The notes below the pieces were generated by a model. The model was not told where the DNA came from and did no database searches. It worked only from the letters and a program-made list of their open reading frames with translations. From Roseateles_B sp041912595 (GTDB lineage: Bacteria > Pseudomonadota > Gammaproteobacteria > Burkholderiales > Burkholderiaceae_C): 64,000 nt of DNA. Made by a program: the position numbers and the translations under genes. Below are positions 1 to 8,549 of the stretch, one piece after another (within the stretch, counting starts at the first letter, position 1; each line of letters opens with the position of its first letter). The stretch is from NCBI GenBank assembly GCA_041912595.1, contig JAYRMR010000020.1, forward strand, positions 23,418 through 87,417, in the 5' to 3' direction.

Positions 1-264
1 AGCCACATCCGCCTGATGCGCGACGGGACCCGCTTCCTGCTGATCATCTTCAAGATCGGCACGCTGTTCTCGCCGCTGAAGATCTTCGCGCCCATCGCGC
101 TGGTGCTGTTCTCGCTGGCCTCGTTCTGGTACGGCTGGACATGGGTGCACACCGGCCGCTTCACCAACATGAGCGCGCTGCTGTACACGGGCAGCGTGAT
201 GGTGTTTCTGATGGGGCTGATCTCCGAGCAGATCACCGCCCTGATGTACCGCGGGCGCGACTGA
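1..264 (+). CDS. C-terminal end of a family 2 glycosyltransferase (5' truncated by window edge)
   Basis: The reading frame is open from base 1, so only about the last 87 residues are present. They contain two hydrophobic segments (IFAPIALVLFSLASFWYGW and the stretch around SALLYTGSVMVFLMGLI) and end in SEQITALMYRGRD. That paired-helix tail is typical of the membrane anchor of DPM1/GtrB-like GT2 enzymes, which transfer a sugar to a lipid carrier at the inner face of the inner membrane. The catalytic domain is outside the window, so the assignment rests on the tail and on the neighbouring sugar genes. The downstream aminotransferase starts 67 bases later on the same strand. Confidence 0.6.
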   Translation, partial: SHIRLMRDGTRFLLIIFKIGTLFSPLKIFAPIALVLFSLASFWYGWTWVHTGRFTNMSALLYTGSVMVFLMGLISEQITALMYRGRD

Positions 265-331
265 GTGCCGCCTGGCATCGTTGCGCCGATCGACCCCCTC
301 CCTTGACCGCTGACACGACAGGGCCCTGACC

Positions 332-1489
332 ATGGATGCCAAGAAGTTCCTCGTTTTCGGTTCTCCCGCCATCGGCGAGGACGAGATTGCCGAGCTCAAT
401 GCCTGCCTGCAATCCGGCTGGCTGGGCACCGGTCCGCGCGTCGCGCAGTTCGAGCAGGACTTCGCCCGCTACAAGGGCGTGCCGGCCTCGCAGGTGGCCG
501 CCGTCAACTCCTGCACGGCGGCCCTGCACGTCAGCATGGTCGCGGCCCGGCTGCCGCCCGGCGCGGAGGTCATCACCACGCCGCTGACCTTCTGCGCCAC
601 GGTGAACGCCATCATCCACGCGGGCCTCACGCCGGTGCTGGCCGACGTGGACCCCGTGACGATGAACATCGACCCGGCGGCCATCGAGGCGGCGATCACG
701 CCACGCACCGCGGCCATCCTGCCGGTCCACTTCGCCGGGCGCTCCTGTGACATGGACCCCATCCTCGCGATCGCCCGCAAGCACCAGCTCGTGGTCATCG
801 AGGACTGCGCCCACGCGATCGAGACGGAGTACCACGGCCGCAAAGCGGGCACGCACGGCGACTTCGGCTGCTTCAGCTTCTACGTGACCAAGAACGTGGT
901 GACGGGCGAGGGCGGCATGATCCTCGGCGGGAATGCCGAGCAGATCGCGCGCGCCAAGGTGCTGGCCCTGCACGGGATGAGCAAGGACGCCTGGCATCGC
1001 TTCGGCGACAAGGGCTACCGCCACTACCAGGTCGTCGAGTGCGGCTTCAAGTACAACATGATGGACATGCAGGCCGCGCTGGGCATCCACCAGCTGGCGC
1101 GCGTCGATGTCAGCTGGGAGCGCCGGCAGGTCGTCTGGGACCGCTACATGCAGGCCTTCGCGGACCTGCCCATCGGCCTGCCTGCCGCGCCCGAGCCGGA
1201 CACTCGGCATGGCTACCACCTCTTCACGATCCTGGTCGATGCGGCGCGATGCCGCCTCTCCCGCGATGAGTTCCTGGACGCCATGAACGCGGCCGGGATC
1301 GGCACCGGCGTTCACTACCTCTCCATCCCCGAGCATCCGTACTACCAGGACCGCTTCGGCTGGCGCCCGGAGCAGTGGCCGCACGCCATGGCCATCGGCC
1401 GTCAGACGGTCAGCCTGCCGCTGTCGGCCAAGCTGAGCGACGAGGACGTGGAGCGCATCATCGCGACGGTGCGCGAGCTCCTGGGCTGA
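332..1489 (+). CDS. DegT/DnrJ/EryC1/StrS family sugar aminotransferase
   Basis: This is a 385-residue PLP enzyme of the family that aminates nucleotide-linked keto-sugars for surface polysaccharides. Visible hallmarks are the N-terminal GEDEIAELNACLQSGWLGTG, the cofactor-binding NSCTAALHV near residue 59, IEDCAHAI near 156, and FSFYVTKN with the Schiff-base lysine at about 187. Length is normal for the family. The ATG at 332 is the first in-frame start after a short leader. Its 3' end overlaps the end of the convergent glycosyltransferase gene by 32 bases. The exact sugar substrate cannot be read from the sequence. Confidence 0.9.
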   Translation: MDAKKFLVFGSPAIGEDEIAELNACLQSGWLGTGPRVAQFEQDFARYKGVPASQVAAVNSCTAALHVSMVAARLPPGAEVITTPLTFCATVNAIIHAGLTPVLADVDPVTMNIDPAAIEAAITPRTAAILPVHFAGRSCDMDPILAIARKHQLVVIEDCAHAIETEYHGRKAGTHGDFGCFSFYVTKNVVTGEGGMILGGNAEQIARAKVLALHGMSKDAWHRFGDKGYRHYQVVECGFKYNMMDMQAALGIHQLARVDVSWERRQVVWDRYMQAFADLPIGLPAAPEPDTRHGYHLFTILVDAARCRLSRDEFLDAMNAAGIGTGVHYLSIPEHPYYQDRFGWRPEQWPHAMAIGRQTVSLPLSAKLSDEDVERIIATVRELLG

Positions 1490-2558
1490 GCTGATCCAGC
1501 ACCGTCTGCGCACTGCGGGCCATGCGGTCCGGGTCGCGCAGCCGTCGCGCCGTGCGGTCCGCCAGCGCGACGGCGCCGGCATAGTCCCGCCGCAAGTCCG
1601 CCACGCACGCGGCCAGCCCGCGGATGTCGCCGGGTGCATACAAGCCGCAGCGAGGTCCCTCGGGGCCGCGTGTCAGCGCGCGGTACATGGGCAGGTCGGC
1701 GGTCACCACGGGAATGCCGGCGGTCATGGCCTCCAGCAGGGAGGTCGGCACGAACACCGCGTGGTTGACGTGGTAGGGGAAGACGAAGGCGTCGAAGCCG
1801 CTGAAGACCTCGCCCGCGTCCACGCTCTGCATCAGATGCACGGTCAGCTCCGGGCAGTGCTGGGCGACCAGCGCCTGCAGGCGGGCGCGCATGCCGGCGT
1901 CCCGCAGGAAGGGAATGGCGACCGTGAGCTCGAAGCCGTCGCGGGCGATGGCGTCGCCGGCCTGCAGCAGGTCCATCAGGCCCCGCTCGTACAGGACGCC
2001 ATGCAGCGCGTCCTCGGTGGGATGCTGGTAGCCGCACATGAACAGCAGCTGGCGCGGCGCGTCCTGCAAGACCCGCCAAGGCTGGATCCGGCGCGAGATG
2101 GCCAGCTCCACCGCCGTGATGCCGCCCTGCGCAGCGCCGACGGCCAGACAGGGGGCGAAGTGGCGGTCGAGGTGGTCGAGCGACAGGCCGGCGCAGCTGT
2201 AGAACAAGGGCACGGTGGGAACGCCGTACAGACGCCCGATCGCCGCCGCCGCGCGCAGGAGGAGCTCGTTGGCCCAGCGGCGCGCACCGGTGAAGGTGCC
2301 ATAGGGGAAGACGACCACGCCGTCCGGGCGCGGACGGCTGGCGCAGCGCTGGCGCAGCTGACGTAGGCACTGGAGGATGGCGCGCATCCCGCCGGCATCG
2401 CGCTCGCCATTGAGGACGTCCACCTGCAGCCCCGACGCGCGAAGCTGTGCCGCCAGATCCGTCACGTAGAGCTTGCGGCCCTCGGTCAGCGGCTCCCAGA
2501 CGCCCGGTGCCAGCAGCACGACGCGCGCCAGGCTCTGCGCCTTGCCGGCGGCGCTCAA
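1458..2558 (-). CDS. GT-B fold glycosyltransferase (group 1/GT4-like)
   Basis: The protein begins with a Rossmann strand (ARVVLLAPGVWEPLTEGRKLYV) and has the donor-site region SGFDAFVFPYHVNHAVFVPTSLLEAMTAGIPVV. That is the E-x-x-A-x-G-x-PVV pattern of GT4-type retaining enzymes. It probably adds a sugar to a lipid-linked oligosaccharide in the cytoplasm. I chose the TTG at 2558 because it overlaps the TGA of the upstream methyltransferase (TTGA), a common coupling arrangement, giving 366 aa. An ATG at 2654 would add 32 residues without family character and overlap the methyltransferase by 100 bases. It is the last gene of the leftward cluster 6040-1458. Confidence 0.8.
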   Translation of the reverse strand: MSAAGKAQSLARVVLLAPGVWEPLTEGRKLYVTDLAAQLRASGLQVDVLNGERDAGGMRAILQCLRQLRQRCASRPRPDGVVVFPYGTFTGARRWANELLLRAAAAIGRLYGVPTVPLFYSCAGLSLDHLDRHFAPCLAVGAAQGGITAVELAISRRIQPWRVLQDAPRQLLFMCGYQHPTEDALHGVLYERGLMDLLQAGDAIARDGFELTVAIPFLRDAGMRARLQALVAQHCPELTVHLMQSVDAGEVFSGFDAFVFPYHVNHAVFVPTSLLEAMTAGIPVVTADLPMYRALTRGPEGPRCGLYAPGDIRGLAACVADLRRDYAGAVALADRTARRLRDPDRMARSAQTVLDQLSPGARAPSR

Positions 2559-3283
2559 GGCTTGCGCGCAGCCATCAGGAACTGCTCCGAAAGCTGCGGC
2601 AGGCGCTTGCCCAGCCACACGGCCATGCCGACCTGCCATCGAAGCGGCAGCCACAGCAGCGGCAGCATGAGGAAATTGCCCAGGCCGCGGGTGGCGACGG
2701 GGCGGAGCCCCAGGTCCACGAGGGTCTTGCGGGCGAAGGCGAGATCCACCCGGTAGTCGTTCTCCGGGCGCTTGCGGGCCAGGAACCGGTACAGGGCGAT
2801 GGGCAGCCAGAACAGCCGGCGGGCGTCGGAGCTGTAGAAGTCCACGACCAGCAGACCGCCCGGACGCAGCACCCGCGCCATCTCCGCGATGAAGGCGGCC
2901 TGGCGATCGGGTTCGAACAGGTGCAGGAAGCGAGCGCTGGCCACGATGTCGAAGGAATGGTCGGGATAGGGCAGCCGGGAGGCGTCGCCGACGGCGTAGG
3001 TGATCCGGCTGTCATGGGCATGGCGCTTGCGGGATTCCTCCAGCATGCCGGGCGTCAGATCGATGGCGACGACCTGCTGCCCGAACTTGGCCAGCGCCGG
3101 CAGCAGCTGCCCGGTGCCCGAGGCCACGTCCAGCACCTGCTGTGCGGGCTCGAGGACTTCGTCGAGGGTCTTCAGATGGGCGGCGCGGAAGAGCCGCCCG
3201 TACGGGGAGCCGTAGCGGGTGGCCTCGTAGCCCGTGGCTTCCTGGGTGTAGAAGCTTCTATGGTCGTTCTTTTCCACTGCCAA
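2555..3283 (-). CDS. Class I SAM-dependent methyltransferase
   Basis: This 242-residue protein has motif I VLDVASGTGQ at residues 50-59, an acidic post-I residue in VVAIDLTPGM, and a UbiE-like core (SFDIVASARFLHLF, then MARVLRPGGLLVVDFYS). The C-terminus carries hydrophobic stretches (FLMLPLLWLPLRW), so it may sit on the membrane. Setting among glycosyltransferases and a flippase-like protein suggests methylation of a lipid-linked glycan, but the acceptor is unknown. The start overlaps the end of the upstream membrane-protein gene by 26 bases and its stop is shared with the TTG start of the next gene, so the cluster looks translationally coupled. Confidence 0.85.
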   Translation of the reverse strand: MAVEKNDHRSFYTQEATGYEATRYGSPYGRLFRAAHLKTLDEVLEPAQQVLDVASGTGQLLPALAKFGQQVVAIDLTPGMLEESRKRHAHDSRITYAVGDASRLPYPDHSFDIVASARFLHLFEPDRQAAFIAEMARVLRPGGLLVVDFYSSDARRLFWLPIALYRFLARKRPENDYRVDLAFARKTLVDLGLRPVATRGLGNFLMLPLLWLPLRWQVGMAVWLGKRLPQLSEQFLMAARKP

Positions 3284-4148
3284 TGTCCTTCAGCTTGCGC
3301 AGGATCCCGACGAGGCCCGTGCCGATGCCCAGCCGGATGCCCGCGGGGATGCCCAGCATGACCGCCATGCCGATGTTGAGCGCGCGATTGAGTGTGATGA
3401 TCGTGATGATGTCACCGATGGGCACGCCGGCCGCGCCGAGCAGCGCCAGCAGGCTGGCGTCATAGCCCAGGAGGCCCATCGGCAGGCCGGAGATGATGCC
3501 CGCGAAGGTGGCCACCAGGCCGGCCGAGCCGCCTGCGAGGGCCCATGTCATCTGGCCGGTGACCAGCAGCACGAGCAGCGCGTGCCGCAGCCAGTAGAGG
3601 CTCACGTCGAGCAGGAGAATGGCGCCGGCCCATGACATGCGGCGCCAGGGATCGCGGAACAGCGCCATCGCCTGGCTCCATGGCGCGCTCCCGCCCGAGG
3701 CCCATTTGCGCCGGACGCCCAGCACGACGACGACCGTCAGCATCACGCCCGCGCCGACCCAGACATACACCGGCGGCTGCCACTGGAAGGCGCCGAGCCA
3801 GACGCAGACGATGGCCGCCAGGACCCACACCGCCAGCGAGATCAGGCCATCGACGGCCAGCACCGTGCCGATGAACCGGACGTTCATCGCAGCCAGCCGG
3901 TTCAGCAGGCCCATGCGCAGCGGCAGGCCGATCTTGAACGGGAAGATGTAGGTGGCCACCGTCGTGCAGAACAGGATGTCGCGCACCCGGCCCGCCTGCG
4001 CCGGGCCCTGCGCACGGTCCAGGTAGGCCAGCCTCCAGCGGACGGGCTCCATGACGAAATGCAGCAGCACGGCAGCGCAGACGGCCGCGAACAGGGCCAG
4101 GCGGACCAGCCATTCGAGCGCCCCGGGCAGGGTGTCGTAGAACGTCAT
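3258..4148 (-). CDS. Flippase-like / LPG-synthase transmembrane (UPF0104) protein
   Basis: This 296-residue polytopic protein has roughly seven to eight hydrophobic segments, including LVRLALFAAVCAAVLLHFVM, VWVGAGVMLTVVVVLGV and GLVATFAGIISGLPMGLLGY. The motif ExVRWRLAYL near the N-terminus and the SGLPMGLLGYDASLLALL segment resemble the AglD/LPG_synthase_TM family. Members are found in polysaccharide clusters and are thought to move or modify lipid-linked substrates. It overlaps the upstream methyltransferase by four bases (ATGA) and the downstream one by 26. Transport function is inferred from the family, not demonstrated. Confidence 0.75.
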   Translation of the reverse strand: MTFYDTLPGALEWLVRLALFAAVCAAVLLHFVMEPVRWRLAYLDRAQGPAQAGRVRDILFCTTVATYIFPFKIGLPLRMGLLNRLAAMNVRFIGTVLAVDGLISLAVWVLAAIVCVWLGAFQWQPPVYVWVGAGVMLTVVVVLGVRRKWASGGSAPWSQAMALFRDPWRRMSWAGAILLLDVSLYWLRHALLVLLVTGQMTWALAGGSAGLVATFAGIISGLPMGLLGYDASLLALLGAAGVPIGDIITIITLNRALNIGMAVMLGIPAGIRLGIGTGLVGILRKLKDIGSGKERP

Positions 4149-4900
4149 CGCCGCCTCGCGATCACCCAGCGATGCAGGGCATGCGCCGCGTAGCCCGCCT
4201 CCTGGCAGTCGCGGCGGCTCGTGGCCTGCAGCAGCGACTGCATCCAGGGGCGTTCCCGCGTGGCGAATCCGGGCACCAGCAGCAGGGCCGACAGCCAGCT
4301 GTTGCCGCCCTTTTGCAGCACCTCGAAGCCGGCCTTGCCGATCAGGTCGACATAGCCCTCGCGCGCAAATCCCGAGCCGCCCGTCGGGGTGGCGGCGCGG
4401 CCTCCGCGCAGCCGCGCGATCAGGCGGTTGATCTCGTCACCGGGATCGACGAGGAGGACCAGCGCGCCGGGCTTCGTGATGCGGTGCATCTCGGCGAGCA
4501 CGGCCGCCGCCTGGCTCCCGGCGTACATGAGGCTGGTGATGGCCATGAGCCCGTCGAACCGGGCCGCCGGGAACGGCATCTGCGCCATGTCGGCACAGAC
4601 GCATCGCCCGCCGGCCTCCTGGTACAGGCGGCAGTAGTTGCTGGAGAGGTCCATGCCCACGGCCTGCACGTCCGGGCGCGCCTTCAGCAGGATCCGCGAG
4701 TTGCGCCCGTAGCCGCAGCCGACGTCCAGCACCTGGGCGCCCGGCGCCAGCGCGGGGGCCAGGCGTGTGGCGATCAGCCAGGAATGCCACTGGTCGATGG
4801 CGCCGTTGGCGCTGGCGGACAGGCCCCGGAACAGGACGCCCGTCAGCTGATCGCCATACGCGGCCGAGCGGTCTTCCCAGGTGGAGCGGGTATCGGACAT
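4145..4900 (-). CDS. Class I SAM-dependent methyltransferase
   Basis: This is a second, unrelated-looking methyltransferase of 251 residues. Motif I is VLDVGCGYGRNSR at about residue 57. It is followed by VGMDLSSNYCRLY, then ADMAQMPFPAARFDGLMAITSLMY and a motif III-like MHRITKPGALVLLVDPG. The fold is clear and the acceptor is not. It lies in the leftward polysaccharide cluster, 12 bases after the GT4 gene, and its stop overlaps the start of the flippase-like gene (ATGA). O-methylation of a glycan or a lipid-linked intermediate is the most economical guess. Confidence 0.85.
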   Translation of the reverse strand: MSDTRSTWEDRSAAYGDQLTGVLFRGLSASANGAIDQWHSWLIATRLAPALAPGAQVLDVGCGYGRNSRILLKARPDVQAVGMDLSSNYCRLYQEAGGRCVCADMAQMPFPAARFDGLMAITSLMYAGSQAAAVLAEMHRITKPGALVLLVDPGDEINRLIARLRGGRAATPTGGSGFAREGYVDLIGKAGFEVLQKGGNSWLSALLLVPGFATRERPWMQSLLQATSRRDCQEAGYAAHALHRWVIARRR

Positions 4901-4912
4901 GGGATCTCCGGT

Positions 4913-6040
4913 CTACTGCGCCAGCAGCCGCTGCGCGATGTTTTCGACGGAGAACTGCTCGGCCAGTGCGCGCATGGCCTGCGGATCGGGCTGGACGTCG
5001 CCCCGCAGCGCCTCGCGCAGGGCCCGCGCGAAGCCGTCGGCGCTCACCGCCTCGCTCAGCACGCCGCAGCCGGTGGCAAGCAGCCGAGGCAGGTCCCCGA
5101 CGGGCATCGACACCAGCGGGCGGCCGAGCTTGATGGCGTCCGAGAAGACGACGGGAATGCTCTCGATGCGGGACGGCAGCAGCACCCAGTCGGCGGCCAG
5201 GATGGCCTGCTCGGCCTCGGCCTTCGCGAGGTAGCGGCCGGCATGGACGGGGCGCCCCGCCGCGGCGAGCGCGGCGACCTGGCTGCGCACCTGGGCGTCC
5301 ATCGGGCCTCCGCCCTGGATGTCCACCTGCGCGATGCGCGACCAGTCCTCGTCAGTCAGCAGGGCCAGGGCGTCGAGCAGGAGGTCCACCCCCTTGTTGG
5401 GATGCCAGCGCCCGAGGAACAGCAGTCGCAGCGGCGCCTGGCTGCGGCGCGGGGTGATCGCCCGGCTGTCGATGCGCCGGGTGCTCGGCAGGAACTCGAT
5501 GGCCCGGCCGCTGATGCGCTGCGCGTCGTCGGCCAGCTGGTAGCCGTCGGCGTAGGCGACGCGGGCCTGGCGGATGGTGTGCGCGAGGATCTGCCGCACG
5601 ACGGGAATGCGGCCGAGGCTCCAGACGTCGCTGCCGAGCATCCAGACGGAATAGTCGAGGCCGCGCTCGCGTGCCACCCGGCGCGCCCAGTCCCCGCAGG
5701 GCAGTGCCCACAGGGCGAAGAGCCGGCAGCGGGGCTGCGCCGCCACGGCGGCCCGCGTCGCGGCCAGGCCCCCGCGCAGGACGCGGAGGATCCAGCGCCA
5801 GTCGCTGGGCTTCCAGGGCTTGAGGGTCGACAGCGCCTGGGCCGGTGCGGCGAAGCGGAAGACCTCCACGCCCGGGCCCCAGGTCTCCTGCCCGTCCGTC
5901 GGCCCCGGGCAGACGACGCGGACCTCGGTGAAGCGTGCGAGCTCCAGCGCCAGGTCCCCGACGAAGGAGCCCGCCGCCTCGCTGCCGTCACCGGCGATCG
6001 GGAAGGAGGTCGTCACCAGGACGATCGCGGGCGGCTTCAA
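4913..6040 (-). CDS. Glycosyltransferase family 4 protein
   Basis: This 375-residue GT-B enzyme has an N-terminal acceptor domain beginning MKPPAIVLVTTSFPIAGDGSE. The linker strand LRLLFLGRWHPNKGVDLLLDAL lies near residue 205, and the donor site DWVLLPSRIESIPVVFSDAIKLGRPLV near 300. The usual E-x7-E loop is represented by ESIPVVFSDA. It is the first gene of the leftward cluster, with 148 intergenic bases separating it from the divergent Wzy/PglL-like gene, so the shared promoter region is probably there. It likely transfers a hexose to a lipid-linked intermediate in the cytoplasm. Confidence 0.88.
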   Translation of the reverse strand: MKPPAIVLVTTSFPIAGDGSEAAGSFVGDLALELARFTEVRVVCPGPTDGQETWGPGVEVFRFAAPAQALSTLKPWKPSDWRWILRVLRGGLAATRAAVAAQPRCRLFALWALPCGDWARRVARERGLDYSVWMLGSDVWSLGRIPVVRQILAHTIRQARVAYADGYQLADDAQRISGRAIEFLPSTRRIDSRAITPRRSQAPLRLLFLGRWHPNKGVDLLLDALALLTDEDWSRIAQVDIQGGGPMDAQVRSQVAALAAAGRPVHAGRYLAKAEAEQAILAADWVLLPSRIESIPVVFSDAIKLGRPLVSMPVGDLPRLLATGCGVLSEAVSADGFARALREALRGDVQPDPQAMRALAEQFSVENIAQRLLAQ

Positions 6041-6188
6041 GAGACGGCCCCCGGGCGTCGTCCGCGGGGCGGTGGTGGCGGGTCATGCGGCATAGGCGGA
6101 CATTGTCGCGTGTGCGCAGCGCTCCCGCGTGGCGTCGTCGCACCTTGTGCCGTGACGAAGTGTGACCCCTGTGGCTCCCTGCGCGCGA

Positions 6189-7943
6189 ATGGATAGACTG
6201 CGCGACGTGAATCCGCTCGCCCTTGCCCTCGTCCTCGCCGCCACCCTTCCCTCCTTGCTGGCCTACAGCCTCGCGCCCTCGACCACGCTGCTGAACCAGC
6301 TGCTGGCGCTCGGCCTGTGGGGCGGCGTGCTGCTGCAGGCCGTGCCACGCACTGCCTCCGCCGGAGCCGCCCTGCTGCCGCGCAGCCGCTGGGGCCTGAT
6401 GGCCATCGGCGTGGCGGTGCTCGGCGCCGTGGCGGGGGTGAAGCTGACGGCCCTGACCGCGCTGCCCGCGCTGGCGCTGGCGATGGCCGGCGTCCTGGTG
6501 CTGGCCGGTGCGCGGGCGGCGGCCTCGGCCGACGGCCTGGCCTGGGGCCGCTGGCTGGCGCTCGGGCTGCTGCTGGCGGCCGTCGGGGGCGCCCTCGTGT
6601 CGCTGGTGCAGGTCTTCGTGCCGGACTGGACGGACGCCGCCTGGATCGCACGCTCGGGCATTCCGGGGCGTGCCGTGGGGAACATCCGTCAGCCCAACCA
6701 CCTCGCGAGCCTGCTGCTGTGGGGCTGCATCGCGGCGGTCTGGCTCAGCGAGAGCTGGGGGAGCCGCCGGCCGGCCCTGCGCGCCCTGCTGCCTGTCGTG
6801 CTGTGGCTGCTGCTGTTCTGCGTGGTCCTCAGCGCCTCGCGCACGGGCATGTGGTTCGGCGTCGCGCTGCTGGTGCTGTGGGGCGTGTTTGACCGGCAGC
6901 TCCGCGGGCCGGCCCGCCTGAGCCTGCTGCTCACGCCACTGCTGACGGCCGCCTCGTGGCAGTTCATGCACTGGTGGTCGGCGGTCAGTGGCCATGCCTT
7001 CGGGGCCGAGGCGCGGCTGGCGGAAGGGGCGGGCTCGCCCTCGCGCGTGGCCGTCCTCAAGAACACCTGGGCCCTGCTCCAGCAGCATCCCTGGCGCGGC
7101 GTGGGCTGGGGGGACTTCAATTTCGCCTGGACCCTCACGCCCTTCCCGGACCGCCCCGTCGCCTTCTTCGACCACTGCCACAACCTCGTGATGCAGGTCC
7201 TGGTGGAGATGGGCTGGCCGCTCGGCCTGCTGCTGCTCGGCGGCCTGGGCTGGCTTCTGTGGCTGGCGGGCCGTGCGGCCTGGCGGGCGCAGGGCGAGCT
7301 GGCCCTGCAGCGCCGCTGCGCGCTGATGGTGGTGCTGATGATCGGCCTGCACAGCATGCTCGAGTACCCGCTGTGGTACCTCTACTTCCTGCTGCCCACG
7401 GCCTTTGCCCTGGGCGTGGCGCTGGCCGTCGATCCCGCCCCGGGCATCGAAAGGCAAGACCTGACCCCCACCGATCGTCCGGACCTGCGCCGGCGCCTGA
7501 TGCAGCTGGGCGGCGCGCTCATGGTGGCCGGCGCATTCTTCGCGGCCTGGGACTACCTGCACATCGTCGACATCTACCGCTCCGGGCCGCGCCTGCCGCC
7601 GCTGGAAGAGCGTATCGCCCGCGGGCAGCGGAGCCTGCTGTTCTCGGCCGGTGCGGACTACGCCGCCGCCACGGTGCCGGCCGCGTCCCGCGCGACGCTC
7701 GAGGCCGCGCAGCGCACGGGGCACAACCTCATCGACGTGCGGCTGATGATCGCGTGGGCGCAGTCCCTGCAGGCGGTCGGCGAGACGGACAAGGCGCGCT
7801 ACCTGGTGCAGCGCCTGCGGGAGTTCCACAACGCCGCGGCGAACGACTGGCTCGACGAATGCGAGCGCTGGCCGGCCCACGCCATGCGGCCCTTCCAGTG
7901 CGAGGCGCCGCAGCGCCGCTACGGCTACGAGGACTTCCGCTGA
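6189..7943 (+). CDS. O-antigen ligase / PglL-type O-oligosaccharyltransferase
   Basis: This large polytopic protein has about eleven hydrophobic segments. The Wzy_C region shows SASRTGMWFGVALLVLWG, then the periplasmic GVGWGDFNFAW and DHCHNLVMQVLVEMGWPLG with the conserved histidine. The PglL-associated tail LHSMLEYPLWYLYFLLPTAF is the best discriminator from WaaL or Wzy. Such enzymes transfer lipid-linked glycans to pilin-like proteins in the periplasm. I used ATG 6189; GTG 6162 and GTG 6207 are alternatives, and none has a convincing Shine-Dalgarno. The neighbouring glycan genes fit a supply of its donor. Polymerase function cannot be excluded. Confidence 0.82.
   Translation: MDRLRDVNPLALALVLAATLPSLLAYSLAPSTTLLNQLLALGLWGGVLLQAVPRTASAGAALLPRSRWGLMAIGVAVLGAVAGVKLTALTALPALALAMAGVLVLAGARAAASADGLAWGRWLALGLLLAAVGGALVSLVQVFVPDWTDAAWIARSGIPGRAVGNIRQPNHLASLLLWGCIAAVWLSESWGSRRPALRALLPVVLWLLLFCVVLSASRTGMWFGVALLVLWGVFDRQLRGPARLSLLLTPLLTAASWQFMHWWSAVSGHAFGAEARLAEGAGSPSRVAVLKNTWALLQQHPWRGVGWGDFNFAWTLTPFPDRPVAFFDHCHNLVMQVLVEMGWPLGLLLLGGLGWLLWLAGRAAWRAQGELALQRRCALMVVLMIGLHSMLEYPLWYLYFLLPTAFALGVALAVDPAPGIERQDLTPTDRPDLRRRLMQLGGALMVAGAFFAAWDYLHIVDIYRSGPRLPPLEERIARGQRSLLFSAGADYAAATVPAASRATLEAAQRTGHNLIDVRLMIAWAQSLQAVGETDKARYLVQRLREFHNAAANDWLDECERWPAHAMRPFQCEAPQRRYGYEDFR
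7453..7469 (-). repeat. Copy of dispersed GTCAGGTCTTG motif
   Basis: The reverse strand reads GGGGTCAGGTCTTGCC here, inside the ligase gene. Four further exact copies of the 11-base core occur in the window at 18907, 21655, 32545 and 36089. Confidence 0.6.
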
Positions 7944-7965
7944 CGTCGGCGCCCGGGCCGGGCGC

Positions 7966-8448
7966 TCAGTCTTCGGCGGTCCAGTCCCCGCTCTTGCCGC
8001 CCTTCTTCTCCATCACGCGGATGCCCTGCATGACCATGCCGCGGTCGGCGGCCTTGCACATGTCGTAGATGGTGAGCAGGCCGACCTGCACGGCGGTGAG
8101 GGCCTCCATCTCGACGCCGGTCTGGCCGAGGGTCTCGACCTGCGCCTCGCAGTGGACGGTGGCAGCGGCCTCGTCGATGCGGAACTCCACCGCCACGCGC
8201 GTGATGGGCAGCGGGTGGCACAGCGGGATGAGGTCGCTGGTGCGCTTGGCGCCCTGGATGGCGGCGATGCGCGCCACGCCCAGCACATCGCCCTTCTTCG
8301 CGTGGCCGCCCTGGATGAGCGCCAGCGTGGTCGGCAGCATGCGGATGCTGCCCGTCGCCCGGGCCACCCGATGCGTGACGGCCTTGCCGGACACATCGAC
8401 CATGTGGGCCTGGCCCTGGGCGTCAAAATGGGTGAGGGGCGAATTCAT
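7966..8448 (-). CDS. moaC: Cyclic pyranopterin monophosphate synthase
   Basis: MoaC converts 3',8-cH2GTP into cyclic pyranopterin monophosphate, the first committed steps of molybdenum cofactor synthesis together with MoaA, in the cytoplasm. From the ATG at 8448 the protein is 160 residues, the normal length. It opens with LTHFDAQGQAHMVDVSGKAVT and contains GTI-like RMLPTTLALIQGGHAKKGDVLGVARIAAI, the LIPLCHPLPIT motif and MEALTAVQVGLLTIYDMCKA, all conserved in the family. A longer upstream frame to 8613 adds no family sequence. It is convergent with the ligase gene and divergent from the M48 protease. No other moa gene is in the window. Confidence 0.96.
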   Translation of the reverse strand: MNSPLTHFDAQGQAHMVDVSGKAVTHRVARATGSIRMLPTTLALIQGGHAKKGDVLGVARIAAIQGAKRTSDLIPLCHPLPITRVAVEFRIDEAAATVHCEAQVETLGQTGVEMEALTAVQVGLLTIYDMCKAADRGMVMQGIRVMEKKGGKSGDWTAED

Positions 8449-8549
8449 GGGCAGCAACACTGGCTTAAGGATTGCCTGACATGATAGCGACCGGCCCGGC
8501 GTGCCCCGCGGGCCCGCATCAGGGTCGGCCAGGGCCGAGGGAGACGGGA

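Noticed and set aside
4172..6196. 674-aa forward open frame over the glycosyltransferase/methyltransferase genes
   Set aside because: Antisense shadow of two well-supported reverse genes; no start signal and no recognisable domain.
5988..7880. 630-aa reverse open frame over the ligase gene
   Set aside because: Composition is histidine/glutamine/arginine-rich shadow of a membrane-protein gene.
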